DNA of 64,000 bases from the NCBI RefSeq assembly GCF_006543045.1, contig NZ_RBZW01000016.1:62001-126000 (forward strand), read 5' to 3'. The stretch is from Salinadaptatus halalkaliphilus. Its GTDB lineage: Archaea > Halobacteriota > Halobacteria > Halobacteriales > Natrialbaceae. Under the pieces are notes generated by a model that saw only the letters and a program-made list of their open reading frames with translations, had not been told where the DNA came from and searched no databases. Positions 54,628-62,807 of this stretch are shown here, piece by piece (within the stretch, counting starts at the first letter, position 1; each line of letters opens with the position of its first letter). Made by a program: the position numbers and the translations under genes.

Positions 54628-55593
54628 CTACGGATCGACGGCCGGTACTGGCACGCGCTCGAGTACGTCGCGAACGATTGCGCCACCGTCGACGCCCTCG
54701 ATCTGGGCGTCGGTCGTCAGCACGAGCCGATGTTGCATGATCGGCTCGGCGATGTGCTTGACATCGTCAGGGGCGACGTACTCCCGGCCCGAGATCACCG
54801 CGCGGGCTCTGGCGGCCTCGTAGTAGCGCTGGATGCCCCGCGGCGAGATACCGATCTCGACTCTGGGATCGTCCCTCGTCGCGCGAGCCAACTCCACGAG
54901 GTACTCCCGAACCCGTTGGTCCATCGTGACGCCTTCGGGGACCCGCTGTAGCGCCCGGACACCCGAGGCGTCGAGAACCGGCTCAACGGTGGGCGTTTTC
55001 GTCTCCCGGCGACTCCGGCGGTCGATCAACTCGAGTTCGCCATCCATCCCGGGGTAGCCGATCGAACTCTTGATCATGAAGCGATCGCGTTGGGCCTCGG
55101 GGAGTTCGAAGGTGCCCTCCTGCTCGACGGGGTTCTGGGTCGCGATCACCAGGAAGGGGTCGGGTAGCTCACGGGTCGTGCCGTCGACGGTGACCTGGCC
55201 CTCGTCCATCGCCTCGAGTAGAGCCGACTGGGTCTTGGGTGGGGCCCGGTTGATCTCGTCGGCCAGCACGACGTTGGCGAACACCGGGCCGCGAGCGAAC
55301 TCGAACGCGGCGTGTTGCTCGTTGAAGATGTGCGAGCCGGTAATATCGTTGGGGAGCAAGTCGGGCGTAAACTGGATGCGGGAAAACTCGAGGCCCAGCG
55401 CCTCGGCGAGCGTCAGCGCCGTCAGGGTCTTGCCCGTCCCCGGAACGTCCTCTAAGAGGACGTGGCCGCGGGCCAACACGGCCGTCATGACGTGTTCCAG
55501 AAACTCACGGTCGGTGATCACTGCGTCGGCGATCCTCGATACGACCGCCGAACACCGCTCGCTCGCCGACCGCGAGGCGACATCGTCTGGCAT
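54628..55593 (-). CDS. MoxR-type AAA+ ATPase
   Basis: 321 residues. Walker A GVPGTGKT region (EDVPGTGKTLTALTLAE, about 48-64), Walker B VVLADEINRAPPKTQSALLEAM (about 108), sensor region FLVIATQNPVEQEGT and the C-terminal lid VARATRDDPRVEIGISPRG. MoxR proteins act as chaperones that assemble or activate complexes with DUF58 and vWA proteins. Convergent with the DUF58 cluster rather than upstream of it. Confidence 0.93.
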   Translation of the reverse strand: MPDDVASRSASERCSAVVSRIADAVITDREFLEHVMTAVLARGHVLLEDVPGTGKTLTALTLAEALGLEFSRIQFTPDLLPNDITGSHIFNEQHAAFEFARGPVFANVVLADEINRAPPKTQSALLEAMDEGQVTVDGTTRELPDPFLVIATQNPVEQEGTFELPEAQRDRFMIKSSIGYPGMDGELELIDRRSRRETKTPTVEPVLDASGVRALQRVPEGVTMDQRVREYLVELARATRDDPRVEIGISPRGIQRYYEAARARAVISGREYVAPDDVKHIAEPIMQHRLVLTTDAQIEGVDGGAIVRDVLERVPVPAVDP

Positions 55594-55686
55594 CGCTCGA
55601 AACTGGCCGCCCGAGTACCATCAACGTACTGGCGACTCACCGTTCTCGTAAACGGCGGGCGAGCTGTCGGCGAGAGCCGTCGACGA

Positions 55687-56616
55687 CTACGCGAGTTCCG
55701 CGAGCAGTCGCTTTCCGAGGACGACCTCGGTGCCGGCGAGCCCGACCGAACAGAACAGCGTGATCTCGTCGGCGCCGTCGCGACCGCAATCGGGCGACTC
55801 GAGAACCTCGGCGAGTTCGACGGTCCGATCGAGCTGGTCGTTCGAGAGTAGCGAGGGTCGGTCGCCGGCCTCGAGCTGGGGCAGCGAATCGGTCGCGATT
55901 GCGTCGGCCCGCTCGAGGACCGCCGGCGGGAGTTCGTGTGCGTCCCGATATTTCGGTCCGATGGTCGTCACGTGGGTGCCGGCCTCGAGCCAGTCGGGGT
56001 CGAAGACGGGCCCCGTGCTGTCGGTCGCACAGAGCAGCGCGTCGGCCTCGCGAACGACGGGTTCGGCATCCTCGAGGGCGCGAACCGACGGATCGCCCTC
56101 GTCGTCGAGTTTCGTGGCGAACGAGTCGCGATGCTCGGGTGTCGGGCTGTAGACCTGGACGTCCGAGAACGACCGGGCTGTACAGGCCGCCCCGACCTGC
56201 GAACGCGCTTGAAAGCCCGAGCCGAGGACGCCGAGGGTCTGTGCGTCGTCGGGAGCCAGCGCGTCGACCGCGACGCCGCCGATCCCGCCCGTCCGCAGCC
56301 CGCCGACGGCGTAGCCGGCGAGTAACCCCTCGAACGCGCCCGTCGTCGCGTCGAAGACCGCCACCAGTGCGGTGTGGTCCGCTCCCGTCTCGGGAAACGT
56401 CTCGTAGACGCGGAAGCCGGCGGCGTTGACCGCTCCGGTCGCCGCCCCCGCCGTGAACACGAGCTCGCCCTCGCCGGCGTCGACGCGCCACCGCGGCGGC
56501 GCCTCGAGCGTGCCCGCCGCGCGTTCGACGAACGCCTCGCGCATGGCCTCGAGCACCCACTCGTACTCGAAGCTCGAGTACACGTCGCCGTCTGTCAGTA
56601 TCGGAAACGACGTCAT
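55687..56616 (-). CDS. Ornithine cyclodeaminase / alanine dehydrogenase family enzyme
   Basis: 309 residues, NAD(P)-dependent. LGVLGSGFQARSQVGAA is the Rossmann nucleotide loop (about 128-144). TGGIGGVAVDALA and ATDSTGPVFDPDWLEAGTHV fit the OCD/mu-crystallin family. Candidate activities are ornithine cyclodeaminase, alanine dehydrogenase and ketimine reductase; residues cannot decide here. Confidence 0.9.
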   Translation of the reverse strand: MTSFPILTDGDVYSSFEYEWVLEAMREAFVERAAGTLEAPPRWRVDAGEGELVFTAGAATGAVNAAGFRVYETFPETGADHTALVAVFDATTGAFEGLLAGYAVGGLRTGGIGGVAVDALAPDDAQTLGVLGSGFQARSQVGAACTARSFSDVQVYSPTPEHRDSFATKLDDEGDPSVRALEDAEPVVREADALLCATDSTGPVFDPDWLEAGTHVTTIGPKYRDAHELPPAVLERADAIATDSLPQLEAGDRPSLLSNDQLDRTVELAEVLESPDCGRDGADEITLFCSVGLAGTEVVLGKRLLAELA

Positions 56617-56670
56617 ACGGTGACGATAGGTCAGGATCAGTATAACAGTAGTGTATCGACGGAGACACTC

Positions 56671-57021
56671 TCAGAGCTGGATTTGTTCGACGAGAGCAGC
56701 GATAGCCTCCGCGACGACCGTCTCCTCGAGCCGTCCTTGCCAGAAGTCGATGTCCGCACTGTCGATCGATTGGACGCCCCACGGGACGATGCGACTGTCG
56801 TCTGGTGTGGCTCCCCGAATCCACGCGTCCGATTCGATTTCCACGAGCCCGTCCATTCACGTTCTTGTCGTCAACGGAAGTGAAATATACTGCTGGCCGT
56901 GAAACGGCCGGTCGTCGTGATTTGTGATGACAAGCCAGGGACGTGCGGCCTCGTCTCCCTTGTACGGGTCTGCCCCGTAGACGACGTCACATGGCTCGTA
57001 AATTGGAGGGTCGCCGGTCAC
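56671..57021 (-). pseudogene. PemK/MazF-like toxin broken by an in-frame TGA
   Basis: A single reading frame of 117 codons with one internal TGA at codon 55 (56857-56859). Start is a GTG overlapping the stop of the winged-helix gene by four bases (GTGA). The two halves make one toxin: CDVVYGADPYKGDEAARPWL, VITNHDDRPFHGQQYIS and LPLTTRT before the stop; then MDGLVEIESDAWIRG, SRIVPWGVQSID and FWQGRLEET after it. G-D/E-x-x-x-RPWL and the T-T site are PemK/MazF-type landmarks. By comparison with the family the TGA replaces a Trp codon. Each half alone would be inactive. Confidence 0.75.
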
Positions 57022-57388
57022 TGATCATCATCCGTGAGACTCGGATGAGGGTTGTCAGGAGCGTGTGCCTGCCAGTCCGCACGGTCTTCGGTTCCCAACT
57101 GCTCGTTGAACAGCGCGGTTGCGCGAGCGTATCCGTCGTGGCGTCGTACCCGTTCGTCGTCTGTGATCGCCCAGTACTGCCCCTTGTGTTCGACGAGATC
57201 CCGATTTTCAGCCGAGAGAGTGCCGTACTCACCGCACCGTCGTCTACCTCGATCCGCCGTGCAATTTCTCGCGCCTTGAACGCCCTGTCGTCGTTCGTCG
57301 CGAGAAATCCGAGTACGCGGTCCGTGGCCGAAAGATCCTCGAGTTCGGCCTCGCTCGAGCGCTCGAACGTGTCTCGGTCGATCGACAT
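57018..57388 (-). pseudogene. Winged-helix protein with a one-base deletion (probable antitoxin)
   Basis: The ATG frame from 57388 reads a proper winged helix for 61 codons (MSIDRDTFERSSEAELEDLS ... DDGAVSTALSRLK). At an A-run (57205-57208 as T on plus) it loses frame. The -1 alternative continues at once with RDLVEHKGQYWAITDDE, RRHDGYARATALFNEQL and TEDRADWQAHAPDNPHPSL, ending at the TGA that overlaps the toxin GTG. One more A in the run restores a 123-residue protein. A sequencing error is possible, but the partner toxin is broken too. Confidence 0.75.
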
Positions 57389-57436
57389 CGGTAGCTGTAC
57401 CTACTGTATGGACCGTTATATGTGTTCCTCGCGAAA

Positions 57437-57847
57437 CTACTGTGAGTCCGGTGACGGCGAGGAAACGACGGCTGCTCCCTCAAGTGCGAGCAGCTGCCGC
57501 TTCAACTCGAGGCCGCCCCCATAGCCGGTCAGCGAGTCGGCGCCGACGACGCGGTGACAGGGGACGATCACGGGGATCGGGTTCCGGCTGCAAGCCTGCC
57601 CGACCGCGACGGCAGCGGTGTCCAGGTCGGCGGCGAGGTCGCCGTAGGTTCGCGTCTCGCCGTAGGGAATGTCGATCATCGCTCGCATCACTTCGCCCGT
57701 GAACGTCTCGGGGTATGCGATCTCGAGGGTGAACGTCTCGCGTTCGCCCGCGTCATACTCACGCACCTGCTTGCGGATCGTTTCCGCATCTTCGGCGATC
57801 AGCGAGGCGTCGATCTCCCGGTCGTGCTCGCGGACGTGGATTTCCAT
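57437..57847 (-). CDS. ogt: Methylated-DNA-protein-cysteine methyltransferase
   Basis: 136 residues from the ATG at 57847. The active-site motif IPVIVPCHRVV (about 105-115) holds the acceptor cysteine. The HTH-like IPYGETRTYGDLA and the GYGGGLELKRQLLALEG end are typical of AGT/Ogt. Repairs O6-alkylguanine in a suicide reaction. It ends just downstream of the decayed toxin pair. Confidence 0.94.
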   Translation of the reverse strand: MEIHVREHDREIDASLIAEDAETIRKQVREYDAGERETFTLEIAYPETFTGEVMRAMIDIPYGETRTYGDLAADLDTAAVAVGQACSRNPIPVIVPCHRVVGADSLTGYGGGLELKRQLLALEGAAVVSSPSPDSQ

Positions 57848-57924
57848 ACCTGCTGTCGTCGCCCCAGTATCGTAATGCTCTCGACGCCGACCAGTTCCGA
57901 GTAGCGACGAACTCGACTCAGTGG

Positions 57925-57998
57925 CTTCCCAAGCCTGCACTGCTGGGTCGAACCAGTTGGCGGGTGTCGGTTCGACCCAGCAGTCGACGCTTGGGAGG
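57925..57998. terminator. Large hairpin after the MFS gene
   Basis: 30-bp arms (57925-57954 and 57969-57998) with a 14-base loop. The inner part ACTGCTGGGTCGAACC and GGTTCGACCCAGCAGT is perfect; the outer part pairs CTTCCCAAGC with GCTTGGGAG. It lies five bases after the MFS stop codon, so a transcription or RNA-processing role at that 3' end is likely. No U-tract follows. Confidence 0.65.
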
Positions 57999-58002
57999 GT
58001 AC

Positions 58003-59211
58003 TCAGCTGTCGGCCTGTGGCATCACCAGCGTCAGCAGGATGACGCCGGCCATGATCGCGGCCAGCGCGACGTATCCCTGATCGAAGTAGCCGTAGTCGG
58101 CGACGACGCCGAAGACGACCGGCCCGCCGGCACCGAGCGTCGCCGACGTCGTGCGGACGACACCCAGTCCCGTCCCCTGTTTCTCCGCGGAGAAGGAGTC
58201 GGCCAGATACGACTGGGTGACCGCCCCGGAACCGAGCATCGTACTGATCAGGGCGGTGACGCCGACGAGCAACCAGAGGTTGTCGAGCAGCGGAAGCAAG
58301 AGAAAGCCGGCGACCGAGGGCAACAGGACGGCCACGAGCGACCCTCGCATCCCGATGCGGTCGTAGGAGGCGCCAGCGACCGGTTTGACGACGACACCGA
58401 CGGCGAAGAAGAAGCCAAAGAGGAGACTCGAGACCGCCGGCGAGAAGCCCTTGACGGTCGTCAGATAGGTCGGGTAAAAGGCCGTAAACGACTGCCAGAT
58501 GAAGATATAGAGAAAGAGGATGCCCGCCATGAAACCCAGCCCGGGGTTTCGTAGCTCGCCGAAGACGGCGAGGGTATCGCCGAGTGACTGGGTCTGGCCG
58601 TCGGCTCCGCTCGAGGGCTGGGCCGGGACGGCGACGTAGAGAACGACCCCGCCCAGCAACAACAGCGGGGCGACGAATCCCAACCCCGCTTGCCACGCGA
58701 CGGCGGCGGCCAGCGCGGCGGCAATCGGTGGCAGGACGGTCTGGCCGATGTCGCCGGTCGCCATCGTCACGCCGAGTGCGCTCCCGAGTCGCTCGGCGTA
58801 CAGGTTCGAGAGGATCGTGATGCGGGCGATGGGATACAGCGAGTGGCCGAGTCCCCAGACCGCGGTCGCGAGAAAGAGGACGATCGCCGAGGACGACGCG
58901 ACGATGACGCCGACCGCGATGGCGACGACCGTCGTCCCCACGAGCATGAGCTTTCGCTCGTCGTATCGATCCGCCAGGATGCCGGCCGGCAGCTGCCCGA
59001 TCGAGCCGAACAGCCACAGGATAGAGACCAACAGTCCCGCGACGGAGAGGCTCAACCCGTAGGTTGTCTGCAGGTACGGGAGCACGACCGGTAGGACCAT
59101 GCGCGTTCCGACCAGCAGTCCCCAAGCCGTCGCGATCGCGACGAGGGAGACGCCCGTCCCATTGCCCCACAATCCCCGCACCTCCTGCCCGAGTACCGAC
59201 CGAACATCCAT
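58003..59211 (-). CDS. Major facilitator superfamily transporter
   Basis: 402 residues from the ATG at 59211 (MDVRSVLGQEV...). Twelve helices, motif A LADRYDERKLMLVG between helices 2 and 3, and FGFFFAVGVVVKPVAGASYDRIG in the second half. Related to NNP/OFA-type carriers; substrate unknown. Followed by a strong hairpin. Confidence 0.88.
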   Translation of the reverse strand: MDVRSVLGQEVRGLWGNGTGVSLVAIATAWGLLVGTRMVLPVVLPYLQTTYGLSLSVAGLLVSILWLFGSIGQLPAGILADRYDERKLMLVGTTVVAIAVGVIVASSSAIVLFLATAVWGLGHSLYPIARITILSNLYAERLGSALGVTMATGDIGQTVLPPIAAALAAAVAWQAGLGFVAPLLLLGGVVLYVAVPAQPSSGADGQTQSLGDTLAVFGELRNPGLGFMAGILFLYIFIWQSFTAFYPTYLTTVKGFSPAVSSLLFGFFFAVGVVVKPVAGASYDRIGMRGSLVAVLLPSVAGFLLLPLLDNLWLLVGVTALISTMLGSGAVTQSYLADSFSAEKQGTGLGVVRTTSATLGAGGPVVFGVVADYGYFDQGYVALAAIMAGVILLTLVMPQADS

Positions 59212-59427
59212 CGAACAATCGTTAGCCCAGCCTCGAGTCCAGTCGCTCTTAGTAACTGGCTTCGCCCCCGGCATTTTCCTGTTCTATCCCCCGATATCGA
59301 TCGTTTCGTTTTACAACCGACCAGCGACGCTCCACCTCGAGTACCGATCCAAAGCGCCGCAGGCAATCGCTACGATGTCGACCCGAAGGCGAAGGCTTTT
59401 GCGCGCCCGAGCGCCAAGACGGTGGTA

Positions 59428-61053
59428 ATGACCGGAGACGACCCACTCGAGGAGTCCGAGTCAGGGGAACCGCCGACCGATGGAGGTGATGGGACCGCAG
59501 ATCCACAGCCGGGGCTTCGGCCCGACGGTGGCGCCGCAGGTGCCGACGACGTTGCACTGGACCCCTGGGGATCCTCGAGCGTCTCCGACTACCGCAACCT
59601 CTTCGAGGAGTTCGGTATCGAGGAGTTCGACGACATTCTCCCCGACGTGGCGAACCCCCACTACCTGATGCGCCGGGGTGTGATCTTCGGTCACCGGGAC
59701 TTCGGGCCGGTCGCCGAAGCGCTCCGAAACGACGAGCCGGCGGCCGTCCTCTCGGGGTTCATGCCGACCGGCGACCCCCACATCGGTCACAAGCTCGTCT
59801 TCGACGAGATCATCTGGCACCAACAGCAGGGGGCGGACGCCTACGCGCTGATCGCCGACCTCGAGGCGAATTCCGCCCGCGGGATGAGCTGGGCGGAGAT
59901 CGACGAACACGCCCGGAGCTACCTGCTGTCCCTGCTCGCGCTCGGCTTCGACCCCGAGGAGGGGACCCTCTATCGGCAGTCGACCAACCGCGAGGTGCAG
60001 GATCTGGCCTTCGATCTGGGCGCGGAAGCCAACTTCTCGGAGTTCCAGGCGATCTACGGCTTCGACGGCGAGACCGACGTCTCCCACATGCAGTCGGTCG
60101 TCACCCAGATGGCCGACATCCTCTACCCGCAACTCGAGGAACCCAAACCGACCGTCATCCCCGTCGGCCCCGACCAGGACCCCCACGTCCGGCTGGCACG
60201 GGATCTGGCCGAGCGGATGCGTTATTTCAAGGTCAGCGAGGCCTACGCCAGCTTCGAACTCGAGCCCGACGAGCGCGACCTCGTCGCCGAATATTACGAC
60301 CGACTCGATCCGGCCGAGTTCGACGACGACCAACTCCGGTGTACTCACGTCGCCGACGCGCTCGCGGAGACGCCGCTTGCGGAGCTCGAGACCGACGCCG
60401 ACACCCTCAGTTCGGTCCTGACGAAACTCGAGGAGGCGGGGATGGAACCGATCCGACCCCGAACCAGGTTCTTCGATCGGCGGGCGACCGAGGATGCCTT
60501 CGAGGCTCTCATCGATGCCGTCGACGGTGAGAAACGGGTCTACGAGAGCCACGTCGACGCCTTCGAGATCGATCGCGCCGAAGCCGAAGAACTCGCTCGC
60601 GAGATCGAGGTCGACACCGGCGGCTACGGCTTCCAGCCGCCCTCCTCGATCTACCACCGGTTCATGACCGGCCTCACCGGCGGGAAGATGTCCTCCTCGA
60701 TTCCGGCCAGCCACATCTCCCTGCTGGACGACCCCGAGGACGGCTACGACAAGGTCAAATCCGCGACCACGGGCGGCCGCGAGACCGCCGAGGAACAGCG
60801 GGAGAAAGGCGGCCGCGCCGACGAGTGTCCCGTCTACGAACTGTACGCCTACCTGCTTGCCGGCGACGACGACGAGTTCGCAAAGCGCGTCTACGACGAG
60901 TGCGTCGGCGGCGACCGGCTCTGTGGCGACTGCAAGGAGCAAGCGGCGCAGTTGATGCAGGAGTTCCTCACAGACCACCAGGAGAAACGCGAAGAGGTCG
61001 AGGAACTACTCGAGGAAGCGGATATCGAACTCGAGTCGCCGCGGCGGCGGTAA
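59428..61053 (+). CDS. trpS: Tryptophanyl-tRNA synthetase
   Basis: 541 residues from the ATG at 59428 (GTG at 59422 also in frame). Class I signature DPHIGHKLVFDE (HIGH, about 114-117) and KMSSSIPAS (KMSKS loop, about 415). The archaeal/eukaryal form, with an acidic N-terminal extension of about 45 residues and a C-terminal helical region ending in Glu-rich helices. Charges tRNA-Trp. Confidence 0.95.
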   Translation: MTGDDPLEESESGEPPTDGGDGTADPQPGLRPDGGAAGADDVALDPWGSSSVSDYRNLFEEFGIEEFDDILPDVANPHYLMRRGVIFGHRDFGPVAEALRNDEPAAVLSGFMPTGDPHIGHKLVFDEIIWHQQQGADAYALIADLEANSARGMSWAEIDEHARSYLLSLLALGFDPEEGTLYRQSTNREVQDLAFDLGAEANFSEFQAIYGFDGETDVSHMQSVVTQMADILYPQLEEPKPTVIPVGPDQDPHVRLARDLAERMRYFKVSEAYASFELEPDERDLVAEYYDRLDPAEFDDDQLRCTHVADALAETPLAELETDADTLSSVLTKLEEAGMEPIRPRTRFFDRRATEDAFEALIDAVDGEKRVYESHVDAFEIDRAEAEELAREIEVDTGGYGFQPPSSIYHRFMTGLTGGKMSSSIPASHISLLDDPEDGYDKVKSATTGGRETAEEQREKGGRADECPVYELYAYLLAGDDDEFAKRVYDECVGGDRLCGDCKEQAAQLMQEFLTDHQEKREEVEELLEEADIELESPRRR

Positions 61054-61100
61054 GTCGCCGGTCGTCTTCTACAATCACCTCGGCGCTCGAGTCTGACGAA

Positions 61101-61110
61101 CATATATACG
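61101..61110 (+). promoter_or_regulatory. TATA box of the 431-residue protein gene
   Basis: CATATATACG, ending 25 nt before the ATG at 61135. A strong archaeal TATA match for a leaderless transcript. Confidence 0.7.
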
Positions 61111-61134
61111 TCCGTTCGTGAAACGTGGGGACGA

Positions 61135-62430
61135 ATGCCCCGCCCTCCCCGCGACGCGGACGACCTCCTGGTCTGTGCCGACGTGCTCGGCGCCTTCGGC
61201 GTCACGGCGGCGGACGTGCGCCGTACCGACGAGGGCGACGCCGGCTCTCTCGAGGCGGCCCTCGAGACGTTGCTGTCGGACGGGCGGGATCGGACCGCCG
61301 TCCTCCGGGCGACGATCGCACGGAGCGACCGCGGGATCAGCTGCTCGGCGCGGTATCCACGTGAGACGCTGGCCGCGGAACTGCGGGCCGCCTTCGAGTC
61401 GATCGGCTGGTCACTCGCCCTCGAGCCCCGCGAGTCGCCGGGGTCGGGCGACCGGATGGCGGTAACCGTGACCGACCACCGCGGTCGACGCCGCGAGACG
61501 ACCCCCGAGTACCCCGAAACGCCGCTGGGCTCGGACAATTTTCCGGCGATCTTGCACGCTATCGACGAGTCACTGCTCGCGGGCACCGACGCGAGTTTCG
61601 TCCTCCTCTCGAGCGGCGTCGACCGCTGGCGGGCCGCGCTGGTCGACGACGACGAACTCGAGCGCCTGCAGGATCGGTACGGCTCGCGCATTTCGGCGGT
61701 CGAGGAGCCGCTCTTGCCCGAGTACGGCCTCGCAGCCTACACCGACGCGGAACCGACGAGCGAGCCCTGGCCCGGGTGGGCCAACAGCCGCGAGCGCAAG
61801 GGGAGTCAGTCGACACTGGACGATATCGGCTCGCTCATCGACGAGGCCGAAACTGACCGCGCTGTGGGGGCAGCCGCCGCAACTGGTGAGAATGACGCCA
61901 CGACGACCGGCGGTGTCGACGAGCGATCGTCCGACGCCGACACCGACGGCTTCGAGCTGCGGGGCTCGCCCTCGGTGTCGCGCGTGCGTGATGGCGAGTC
62001 GAGCGCCGAGTCGCCGACCGAAGCGACCGCGACTCCCTCGAGCCCCGCACCGACGACTCCCTCGAGCGACCGACCGACAGAGTCCTCGAGTTCGTCGTCG
62101 GAACTCGGCACGCTCTCGGGAACGACCGAGACGAAACGCCTCTCGAACGACTCGTTCGGCAGCGACGTCGCCTGGGAGACCGACGACGACCAGTACCGGG
62201 CTCTCGGCGCGGCACTCGGGGCCGGCGGGCGAATCTCCGTCGACGGACTGCTCGAGGACGAACAGTTCCTGCCCGAACTCCCCGAAACCGAGCCAGACGA
62301 GACCCGTATCGAGTTCGAGAATCCGTTTGATCCGGCGGCGATTCAGGAGGCGACGGCCGCCGCCGAGGAGTCGGGGTTCGTCTGGGTCGATTCGGGCTCG
62401 CTCGAGACGACGCGAGTCTCGTCGAAGTAG
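61135..62430 (+). CDS. Conserved haloarchaeal protein, unknown function
   Basis: 431 residues. An N-terminal folded half (about 1-205, with SISCSARYP-like strand and LPEYGLAAYTDAEP end) is followed by a low-complexity Ser/Thr/Asp/Glu half and a short C-terminal block (FENPFDPAAIQEA ... SGFVWVDSGSLE). Domain family not recognised. A strong TATA box upstream supports expression. Confidence 0.75.
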   Translation: MPRPPRDADDLLVCADVLGAFGVTAADVRRTDEGDAGSLEAALETLLSDGRDRTAVLRATIARSDRGISCSARYPRETLAAELRAAFESIGWSLALEPRESPGSGDRMAVTVTDHRGRRRETTPEYPETPLGSDNFPAILHAIDESLLAGTDASFVLLSSGVDRWRAALVDDDELERLQDRYGSRISAVEEPLLPEYGLAAYTDAEPTSEPWPGWANSRERKGSQSTLDDIGSLIDEAETDRAVGAAAATGENDATTTGGVDERSSDADTDGFELRGSPSVSRVRDGESSAESPTEATATPSSPAPTTPSSDRPTESSSSSSELGTLSGTTETKRLSNDSFGSDVAWETDDDQYRALGAALGAGGRISVDGLLEDEQFLPELPETEPDETRIEFENPFDPAAIQEATAAAEESGFVWVDSGSLETTRVSSK

Positions 62431-62520
62431 GCACGGCTTCGACGGCCACGACACCCGGGCGAGAGTGCGGTGAGCGCACTCTGGAATAACCATCCGAAAT
62501 AACCATTGTATTTGATAACT

Positions 62521-62527
62521 ATTATAC
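62521..62527 (+). promoter_or_regulatory. TATA box of the 46-residue protein gene
   Basis: ATTATAC, 27-33 nt before the ATG at 62554. Confidence 0.6.
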
Positions 62528-62553
62528 TGGATACTGTGACTTTCTTGGATATC

Positions 62554-62694
62554 ATGTCCTGTCGACGGAGACTCAGTGACGAATGCATCGATCACCTCGA
62601 AACCGCACTCCAGGCCGACGAGTCCTCGGAGAAGGACTTCCACGTTCGGCAGGTCCTCCAGGCCTGCGGTGTCGAACAGCTCCCTGCCGAGTAA
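62554..62694 (+). CDS. Small haloarchaeal protein (46 residues)
   Basis: Starts at the ATG at 62554 (MSCRRRLSDECIDHLETALQ...), because a TATA box lies 27-33 nt upstream; the longer frame from 62506 adds a hydrophobic stretch through the promoter and is rejected. Acidic helical protein with two cysteines, typical of short haloarchaeal proteins of unknown function. Confidence 0.7.
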   Translation: MSCRRRLSDECIDHLETALQADESSEKDFHVRQVLQACGVEQLPAE

Positions 62695-62807
62695 TCCGCA
62701 GATAGCGACTGGGTGGGGCGCTCGAGCGACGGCTCCCGAAGTGCCGGTCGGCATCTATCAATCTGCAATAAGATTTAGCACGGTTGGCTCGAAAGTCGGG
62801 AGCGTCG

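Noticed and set aside
56857-56859. TGA as selenocysteine or readthrough codon
   Set aside because: Haloarchaea are not known to use selenocysteine, no SECIS-like element is evident, and the partner gene is also frameshifted; decay is simpler.
57969-57978. GGTTCGACCC resembling a tRNA T-arm (possible tRNA fragment or att site)
   Set aside because: It is half of the 30-bp hairpin; no acceptor, D or anticodon arms surround it.
59461-60978. Long open frame (505 codons) on the minus strand opposite trpS
   Set aside because: Antisense shadow of a high-GC gene; the plus-strand TrpRS motifs are decisive.
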